This document shows, piece by piece, positions 1 through 4,981 of a stretch of 5,783 nt of DNA. The first letter of the stretch is position 1, and every line of letters begins with the position of its first letter. A program made the position numbers and the translations under genes. Origin of the DNA: Bacteroidota bacterium (GTDB lineage Bacteria > Bacteroidota > Bacteroidia > B-17B0 > Aurantibacillaceae); contig CANFQR010000107.1 in the NCBI GenBank assembly GCA_947449125.1, positions 1 through 5,783 on the forward strand, written 5' to 3'. The notes under the pieces were generated by a model, which was given only the letters and a program-made list of their open reading frames with translations, ran no database searches and was not told the DNA's origin.

Positions 1-1867
1 CTAGGTCATTTTCTGCATCCTCTTTTTTTGTTAGTGCGTTATCTACTTCTGTTTTTTTGTCGTTTTCGTTTGGAATATTTTGGGCGATAATTAATAAGCT
101 GTCGGCTTCCTTAATTTTTTTTGTTGCTTCAATTTTCCGATATTCTCCAATTTTTTTAGCAGCTAAACTTTCTTGATTTAGTTTGTCTGCTTCTTTTTTT
201 AATTCTAAAGCATCGTTTTTTGCAATATTTATTAATGTATCGTTATTAAGTTTTGGATTAATTTTAGTGCCATTTTTAATAGTTGATATTGTATCTTTTT
301 CTGGTGTAATAATTTTTTTTGTTTCATTAATAGTTTTAGTAATTAGAGCTGTATCTTTATTAAGTTCTTTTATTGATTTGGTGGTGTCTTTTATCGCAGT
401 ATTTAGTTTGTTTTTACCTTCGTTTATATTAAGTTTTGATTTTTCCTCAATTAATTTGAGATATTGCAGGTAACTGTCTTCGGTTGGTGTTTCGTTAAAA
501 TAATTAATAATTTCTAAAATGCCATTAACATACGAAATAGTTTGTCTTAATGGTTTAGTATTTAAAGCAAGAGGAAGTCCTACATTTTCTGTTTGTGTGT
601 TTAAACCCGGTGTCTCAACAGTGTAAAGTAATTTAGCACCATTTGGCAAGTCCATTAAGTATTCACCTTTATCATTTGCTTGGAATACTCCAACTAATTC
701 GCCATTATCTAAATTTTTAACTGTTATTTTACTATTTAAACTTTGCTCAGGTTTTTCTTTTAAAATGGTTCCCTTTAATGCTAAAACATCAATAACTTTT
801 CGTTCCGTGTTAATTTTTAACACATCAATTTTTCCAGGAGGACTTTGTCTGCCTGTACTGAAATAAGCAATTTTTTCTAAAGAGTCTGTAACATATAAAT
901 AGTCATCATCCGGTGAATTAATTGGGAATTCTAAATTTACAGGTTGCGTCCATGAGTTAGTTTCTTCAATAAAATTTGATTTAAAAATATCGTATCCGCC
1001 CATTCCATTATGTCCTTTACTGGCAAAGTATAATGTTTTACCATTTGGATGTAAAAAAGGAAAATCTTCGTCATAATCAGTATTAATACCATTTAATTTT
1101 ACAGGAATTCCAAACTCGCCATTTGCAGATTTTACAGCAAAATAAATGTCCTTATTACTTGTATTTTCTCCATAGCTACTAAAGAAAACTCTTTCTGAAT
1201 TTGAAGGGAGGTAAACAATAGATTTTTCTTTTTTCTTTTTATCCGCGGCGGTTCTAAATAACTCTGGTTTAATTAATAGTTTACCACCTATGTTTTTTAA
1301 ATCGTAACTTCTAAAGTAGTCAGCCTCATTTAATTGTTTTTTGCTTTTTATTTCAAGGTCAGATATGCTGCTCAATAATTTTTTTCCGTTTTTGCAAGAA
1401 ATAATTTCTCTATCGACTTGCAGTTTTTTTTGATTAGAGGATGAACCTAATAATTTGTATTCTTCATAGTATTTAATTGCTTCATCAAAACGATAAATTA
1501 TATGGTAAGCCTTGCCTAAATAAAATTTAACCTCAGGAGGACATTCACTTGCTTTACTATTTGCAAATGTTAAATAAGGCAGGCATTTATTTTTATCGGG
1601 TTCACTAAAGATCATACAGACGCCCAGTTTGAAATTATATTCAGGGTCTTTAGGATAATTTGCCACTAATTGGGAAAATAATTTATAAGCCTTTGAGAAT
1701 TCTTCAGCTTCAAACATTGCATTTGCCTCTTTTTTTACATCTTCTATGGGTTTATTTTGACATAAAACTGGGTAAGGCAGTAAGAAAAATAAAAAAACAA
1801 CCAAGTTTTTAAAAGTGCTAGCATTACTTGAAATAATATTAAATATGGTATAGTACCTTGGTTTCAT
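1..1867 (-). CDS. TPR / PD40 / carboxypeptidase-regulatory-like envelope protein with coiled-coil region, PorE-like (3' end missing)
   Basis: Reading the minus strand from the ATG at 1867-1865 gives 622 uninterrupted codons to the left edge; the C terminus lies outside. Residues 1-36 look like a long-n-region signal peptide with a hydrophobic core at 21-34, ending near PVLCQN. Residues about 44-165 are TPR-like helices (KAYKLFSQLVANYPKDPEYN, then FDEAIKYYEEY). Residues about 216-350 are PD40/WD40-like propeller repeats; the clearest is 269-297 (FLHPNGKTLYFASKG, then GGYDIFKS). Residues 362-432 resemble a carboxypeptidase-regulatory-like beta domain. Residues 460-550 are rich in Lys, Asn, Asp and Thr, and 550-622 look like charged coiled coil. 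The order TPR-PD40-CRD is that of PorE, a T9SS-associated envelope protein, and of many paralogues; PorE follows these domains with an OmpA-like peptidoglycan-binding domain, and here coiled coil comes instead. An in-frame upstream ATG at 1927 would add 20 residues ahead of an already long n-region, so 1867 is preferred. The exact role is unknown; periplasmic or outer-membrane location is inferred. Confidence 0.87.
   Translation of the reverse strand, partial: MKPRYYTIFNIISSNASTFKNLVVFLFFLLPYPVLCQNKPIEDVKKEANAMFEAEEFSKAYKLFSQLVANYPKDPEYNFKLGVCMIFSEPDKNKCLPYLTFANSKASECPPEVKFYLGKAYHIIYRFDEAIKYYEEYKLLGSSSNQKKLQVDREIISCKNGKKLLSSISDLEIKSKKQLNEADYFRSYDLKNIGGKLLIKPELFRTAADKKKKEKSIVYLPSNSERVFFSSYGENTSNKDIYFAVKSANGEFGIPVKLNGINTDYDEDFPFLHPNGKTLYFASKGHNGMGGYDIFKSNFIEETNSWTQPVNLEFPINSPDDDYLYVTDSLEKIAYFSTGRQSPPGKIDVLKINTERKVIDVLALKGTILKEKPEQSLNSKITVKNLDNGELVGVFQANDKGEYLMDLPNGAKLLYTVETPGLNTQTENVGLPLALNTKPLRQTISYVNGILEIINYFNETPTEDSYLQYLKLIEEKSKLNINEGKNKLNTAIKDTTKSIKELNKDTALITKTINETKKIITPEKDTISTIKNGTKINPKLNNDTLINIAKNDALELKKEADKLNQESLAAKKIGEYRKIEATKKIKEADSLLIIAQNIPNENDKKTEVDNALTKKEDAENDL
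236..366 (-). repeat. Imperfect 17-bp direct repeat inside the PD40 protein gene
   Basis: Plus-strand positions 236-252 and 350-366 read TGTATCGTTATTAAGTT and TGTATCTTTATTAAGTT, with one mismatch. The offset of 114 bp is 38 codons, so both copies are in the same frame and encode LNNDT and LNKDT on the minus strand. A third, weaker KDT motif lies between them at residues 524-526. It probably reflects degenerate internal repetition of the Lys/Asp/Thr-rich linker rather than a mobile or regulatory repeat. Confidence 0.5.
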
Positions 1868-2038
1868 AAGTATATTATGATGTAAATTTAACAATTTATT
1901 GTTGATATCATATTTTTGAATAACCATTAATTTTTTTTACCATGCAATCGCTTAAAATATTTTTTTACGATTTATTAAGGTTTGTTTTATTTTTACCGTT
2001 TATTCAATAGATTTGAATTAAACAATAAAACAAAAAAC
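1868..2038. promoter_or_regulatory. Divergent intergenic region between the PD40 protein and the T9SS cargo gene
   Basis: This 171-bp, very AT-rich gap must hold the promoters of both divergent genes. A good plus-strand promoter candidate sits at 1981-2015. No CAAAnnTA (the minus-strand form of TAnnTTTG) was found, so the promoter of the PD40 gene is not identified. The region also holds two short dyads (AACAATTTATTGTT at 1890-1903 and TGATATCA at 1903-1910) and three T-tracts ending in AC at 1940, 1968 and 1996. No small gene or structured RNA was recognised. Confidence 0.6.
1981..2015 (+). promoter_or_regulatory. Bacteroidota-type promoter candidate for the T9SS cargo gene
   Basis: TAGATTTG at 2008-2015 is a full match to the Bacteroidota -7 consensus TAnnTTTG. 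A TTTG at 1981-1984 lies 23 bp upstream and can serve as the -33 box, at the long end of usual spacing. Transcription would start near 2021, giving a short A-rich leader of roughly 18 bases before the ATG at 2039. This placement is a main reason for rejecting the in-frame ATG at 1982, which lies upstream of the -7 box. Confidence 0.55.
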
Positions 2039-3721
2039 ATGAAAAAAATTACTTTAGCAATTATGGGTGCGTTAATAACGCTCACATCTTATGGGCAGGT
2101 TAATACAATTGTTACTGTCCCAAATCCAAACACGGGACCTGGTACTTCAGGTTTAAGAGCACCTAACGGAACTGTTGCTCACACAATTATGCAGGGTCAG
2201 TATTTTATTTCTGCGTCTGATTTATCCGCTATTTCTCCAACAATTACTTCTTTTGGTTTTGCTTTAACAAGTGGTGTAAATACCGCTGCAAATGGAACTT
2301 TAACAGTTTATTTACAACACACAGGCGCAACATCTTATACATCTGGGACAACATGGAATACTGCAGGAATGACAACTATTTATAACGGTAATTATAATAT
2401 TCCTGTAGGTTCAGCAGCTGCTAATGTTGACTTAACTTTACCAACAGCTTTTAATTATACAGGTGGAGCTTTAAATATTGCATATGAGTATACCGCTTCA
2501 GTTACTTCTGCAAGTGTTGCAGTTTACACAGCTTATACAGCTTCTCCAACAATATTGGGGGCAACAGGAGCATCGTCAAATATAGCAATCGCTCCAGTAT
2601 TAGGACAAACAAGTTTTAGACCAGTTTTTAGATTTGGGACACCAAATACCTATACAAATGAAGTGATTGTTTTAGGTGTTAACGCTCCCGGGAAATATCC
2701 AACAACATTTGCCACTCCTGAAATAATAACCGCAGATATTAAAAATGGAAGTAATGTTGCCTTAACAAATATTGGTGTAGGTTTAAGTGTTACGGGTGTT
2801 AATACATTTACAAATGTTCAATTTATTCCTACATTAGCACCTGGCGCTATTACTACAATTACCTTTGCGCCAATAACTACTACCGTTTTTGGATTAAATA
2901 CTATTTCAGTAAGTGTTCTTCCTGATCAAAATAACGTAAATAATAACGTAACGCTAACTCAAAGCATTACCTGTGATTATTTAGCATTTAATCCCCCAAC
3001 AGGTACCTATACAGCAGGAGTAGGTTTTGGTGCTGGTTCAGGAATGATTTTAAGTAAATTTACTTCTCCTGTAGCGTCAACTTGTATAGCTGTAAATATT
3101 GGAATTTCTAACGATGTTAACTCAGTTGGTAAGGCTGTTTATGGTGTTTTGTTAAATTCAGCAGGTGCAATTGTTGCTCAAACCAATACTTTAACAATTG
3201 CGTTAGCTAACCAAGGTACTAAACCTACATTTATTTTTGCTACTCCTGCCTCTTTGACGGCTGGATCAAATTACTATCTTGGTTTAGCCCAAACAGCTGT
3301 TGCCGGAAGTACTTATTATCCTTTAGGAGCTCAAACAGCTCCTGCTACGCCAAATAACTATTATACTGCTGCAATTACTGGTGGGGCAACTACTTTATTG
3401 ACTTCTAATCTAGGTTATTTTGCTATAGAAGCTGCATTTACCAGTACTTGTGGAAGTGTAAGTATTTCTGAATTAAGTCATTCAAGTTTAAAAGTTGCTC
3501 TTTATCCTAATCCTACAATAAATGGAAAAACTACCATTACAGGCTTAGTAGGTATGAATACAATTACTGTTTACAATATGTTAGGTCAAACTGTTTTAAC
3601 TTTAAACACAGATAAAGAAGAGGCAATTATTGATTTAGTTAATCAACCAATTGGTAATTATTTAGTTAAAATTACTGATGCTGATAAAGCTACAAAGACA
3701 ATAAAAGTTATTAATCAATAA
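2039..3721 (+). CDS. Secreted beta-sandwich protein with T9SS type A C-terminal sorting domain
   Basis: The start at 2039 gives 560 residues beginning with a standard signal peptide, MKKITLAIMGALITLTSYGQ, probably cleaved after Gln20 or nearby. An in-frame ATG at 1982 would put 19 odd residues before it and lies upstream of the likely promoter. Residues about 25-205 and 312-475 are Thr/Ala/Gly/Asn-rich beta-strand segments, poor in Lys, with no recognised catalytic motif. Residues about 206-311 resemble a CARDB/Ig-like adhesion domain (ITADIKNGSNVALTNIGVGL, then LAPGAITTITF). The last 77 residues, from LKVALYPNP (YPNP at 489-492) through YNMLGQTVL to GNYLVKITD near the end, form a type A sorting domain, which directs transport across the outer membrane by the type IX system, removal by the sortase PorU, and surface attachment or release. 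The mature part has three cysteines (312, 349, 471). Ligand or substrate is unknown; an adhesin or matrix protein is a guess. The gene stands alone, divergent from the PD40 gene and closed by a terminator. Confidence 0.9.
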   Translation: MKKITLAIMGALITLTSYGQVNTIVTVPNPNTGPGTSGLRAPNGTVAHTIMQGQYFISASDLSAISPTITSFGFALTSGVNTAANGTLTVYLQHTGATSYTSGTTWNTAGMTTIYNGNYNIPVGSAAANVDLTLPTAFNYTGGALNIAYEYTASVTSASVAVYTAYTASPTILGATGASSNIAIAPVLGQTSFRPVFRFGTPNTYTNEVIVLGVNAPGKYPTTFATPEIITADIKNGSNVALTNIGVGLSVTGVNTFTNVQFIPTLAPGAITTITFAPITTTVFGLNTISVSVLPDQNNVNNNVTLTQSITCDYLAFNPPTGTYTAGVGFGAGSGMILSKFTSPVASTCIAVNIGISNDVNSVGKAVYGVLLNSAGAIVAQTNTLTIALANQGTKPTFIFATPASLTAGSNYYLGLAQTAVAGSTYYPLGAQTAPATPNNYYTAAITGGATTLLTSNLGYFAIEAAFTSTCGSVSISELSHSSLKVALYPNPTINGKTTITGLVGMNTITVYNMLGQTVLTLNTDKEEAIIDLVNQPIGNYLVKITDADKATKTIKVINQ

Positions 3722-3741
3722 TTAATATTAACATTATTTTT

Positions 3742-3769
3742 AAAGCCCGGTTTATTCCGGGCTTTTTTT
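3742..3769 (+). terminator. Intrinsic terminator of the T9SS cargo gene
   Basis: A perfect 9-bp stem (AAAGCCCGG at 3742-3750 with CCGGGCTTT at 3757-3765) encloses the six-base loop TTTATT and runs into a T-tract at 3763-3769. It begins 20 bp after the stop codon. The T-tract ends immediately before the first possible bamD ATG at 3770, so the cargo gene and bamD should be separate transcription units. Confidence 0.9.
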
Positions 3770-4594
3770 ATGCTAAAAAACACTAACTTTGCGGACTTGA
3801 AAATTATCAAAATAATCAGTTTTATTATTGCTATAAATCTATTAACGTCTTGTGATGGATACAATAAGTTGCTTAAGAGTAATGATTACGAGTTAAAAAT
3901 GACTAAGGCAAAAGAGTATTTTGACAAAGGCCAATATATTAAATCGTCGCAGTTATATGAAGAATTAATTCCTGTTGTAAAAGGAACCGATAAAGCGGAA
4001 GAGGTTTATTACCATTATACATGGAGTGAGTACAATATGGGCGATTATATAATTAGTCAGTATCATTTTAAAAATTTCACTAAACAGTTTCCTTCAAGTA
4101 AACACTCAGAAGAGTGTTATTTTATGAATGCTTATTGTTATTATTTAACATCTTCTAATTATAAATTAGATCAAACAAGCACTAAAAACGCAATAAAAGA
4201 ATTTCAATCATTTATTGATGTCTATTCAGAAAGTTCCAGAATTGATACTTGTAACAACATAATTGATAAACTTAGATATAAACTAGAAAAGAAAGATTAC
4301 GAAATTGTAAAACAATATTTTAAGGTTGACGATTGGAAAGCTGCAATTATTTCATCTAAAAATTTTATTAAAGAATACCCTTCGAGCGAATTTACTGAGG
4401 AGCTTTATTTAATTAGCATAAATTCTTATTATTTGTTGGCTTTAAATAGCATAAAGGTTAAAAAAATAGAACGTTTAGATATGGCTATTGAAAATTATAT
4501 CAAATTTTTAGATTTGTACCCTAAAAGTTCTTATCTTAGTCGCGCAGAATCTATTTATAGTAGCTGTAAAAAATTAAAAGAAAATATAGATTAA
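3770..4594 (+). CDS. bamD: Outer membrane protein assembly factor BamD (TPR lipoprotein)
   Basis: BamD is the lipoprotein that works with BamA to insert beta-barrel proteins into the outer membrane; it is anchored by lipid in the inner leaflet. Numbered from the ATG at 3770 there are 274 residues, normal for Bacteroidota BamD. A lipoprotein signal ends in the lipobox LLTSC with Cys28 as the lipidated residue. The mature part is TPR-like throughout: roughly 43-70 (KAKEYFDKGQYIKSSQLYEE), 76-108 (GDYIISQYHFKNF, QFPSSKHSEE), 114-155, 175-205 (DWKAAIISSKNFIKEYPSSE) and 211-253. The repeated FPSS/YPSS/YPKSS turns are typical. The start is uncertain. The ATG at 3770 abuts the preceding terminator, while a -7 box at 3784-3791 suggests initiation at the in-frame TTG at 3797, giving a compact 19-residue lipoprotein signal (KIIKIISFIIAINLLTSC after the initiator). 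The next in-frame ATG, at 3899, would remove the lipobox. rpoZ follows after 2 bp. Confidence 0.92.
   Translation: MLKNTNFADLKIIKIISFIIAINLLTSCDGYNKLLKSNDYELKMTKAKEYFDKGQYIKSSQLYEELIPVVKGTDKAEEVYYHYTWSEYNMGDYIISQYHFKNFTKQFPSSKHSEECYFMNAYCYYLTSSNYKLDQTSTKNAIKEFQSFIDVYSESSRIDTCNNIIDKLRYKLEKKDYEIVKQYFKVDDWKAAIISSKNFIKEYPSSEFTEELYLISINSYYLLALNSIKVKKIERLDMAIENYIKFLDLYPKSSYLSRAESIYSSCKKLKENID
3784..3791 (+). promoter_or_regulatory. -7 promoter box for bamD-rpoZ, inside the longest bamD frame
   Basis: TAACTTTG matches the Bacteroidota -7 consensus TAnnTTTG exactly. Transcription would start near 3796-3798, on or beside the TTG codon at 3797. No TTTG is present at the expected -33 position, which is occupied by the right arm and T-tract of the upstream terminator, so the call rests on the -7 box alone. 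Confidence 0.45.
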
Positions 4595-4596
4595 TC

Positions 4597-4923
4597 ATGG
4601 ATTTTAAAAAAACAAACGCCGAACAAAGTATCGTTACTCGTGATATTAGAAATTTTGATGCCCCTACAGGTAACATTTATGAAGCAGTTTCCATAATGAG
4701 TAAGCGAGCAAATCAAATAAGTTCAGAGTTAAAAGAAGAATTATCTGGGAAGTTACAAGAATTTAGCAGTCATACGGATAATTTGGAAGAGGTATTCGAA
4801 AATCGTGAGCAAATTGAAATATCTAAACATTACGAGAAATTACCAAAACCAACATTAATTTCCATTCAGGAATTTTTAGAGGAAAAAGTATATTACAGAA
4901 ATCAAACAAAAATTGAAGAATAA
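4597..4923 (+). CDS. rpoZ: DNA-directed RNA polymerase subunit omega (Rpb6/RpoZ family)
   Basis: Omega is the small RNA polymerase subunit that folds around the C-terminal end of beta-prime and stabilises assembly. The 108-residue length is normal for the Bacteroidota form, which is longer than the E. coli protein because of extra C-terminal sequence. The family core is at residues 25-41, GNIYEAVSIMSKRANQI, corresponding to the helix with the NRFxLVLxAxxRARQ pattern in other bacteria. It is followed by an acidic helical segment (42-75) and a tail with KLPKPTLISIQEFLEE (81-96). The ATG lies 2 bp after the bamD stop with no clear Shine-Dalgarno sequence, so it is co-transcribed with bamD and perhaps translationally coupled. 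An intrinsic terminator starts 17 bp after its stop codon. Identification rests on the core motif and on the bamD-rpoZ-coaBC order. Confidence 0.9.
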   Translation: MDFKKTNAEQSIVTRDIRNFDAPTGNIYEAVSIMSKRANQISSELKEELSGKLQEFSSHTDNLEEVFENREQIEISKHYEKLPKPTLISIQEFLEEKVYYRNQTKIEE

Positions 4924-4940
4924 ACGTTTGAAAACCTATT

Positions 4941-4974
4941 AAAAGGCAGTAAGCAACAGCTCTACTGCCTTTTT
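4941..4974 (+). terminator. Intrinsic terminator between rpoZ and coaBC
   Basis: AAAAGGCAGTA at 4941-4951 pairs perfectly over 11 bp with TACTGCCTTTT at 4963-4973. The stem can extend inward by AGC/GCT (4952-4954 with 4959-4961) past one bulged C at 4962, leaving an AACA loop. The right arm ends in TTTTT at 4970-4974, followed by G and four more T. It closes the bamD-rpoZ unit, or at least attenuates it ahead of coaBC. Confidence 0.85.
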
Positions 4975-4981
4975 GTTTTAT

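Noticed and set aside
183..473. Plus-strand open frame of 96 codons giving a hydrophobic protein rich in Phe, Ser and Ile
   Set aside because: It is antisense to the continuous minus-strand PD40 protein gene. Its hydrophobicity is what the complement of Lys- and Asn-rich codons produces, and it has no promoter or family features.
1747..1776. PVLCQN at residues 33-38 of the PD40 protein read as a lipobox
   Set aside because: The residues before Cys (Pro-Val-Leu) lack the small residue normally found at -1, so ordinary signal peptidase I cleavage near this point seems more likely; lipidation is not excluded.
1868..1927. Upstream in-frame ATG at 1927 for the PD40 protein
   Set aside because: It would add 20 residues before an already long n-region of the signal peptide. 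The frame is open and no ribosome site decides, so this is a preference rather than proof.
1982..2038. Longer N terminus of the T9SS cargo protein from the ATG at 1982
   Set aside because: The extra 19 residues precede a perfect signal peptide, and the likely -7 box at 2008-2015 is downstream of this ATG, so it would not be on the transcript.
1868..2038. Riboswitch or small RNA in the divergent gap
   Set aside because: Only short AT-rich dyads are present, with no GC-containing stem, no terminator and no recognisable riboswitch core.
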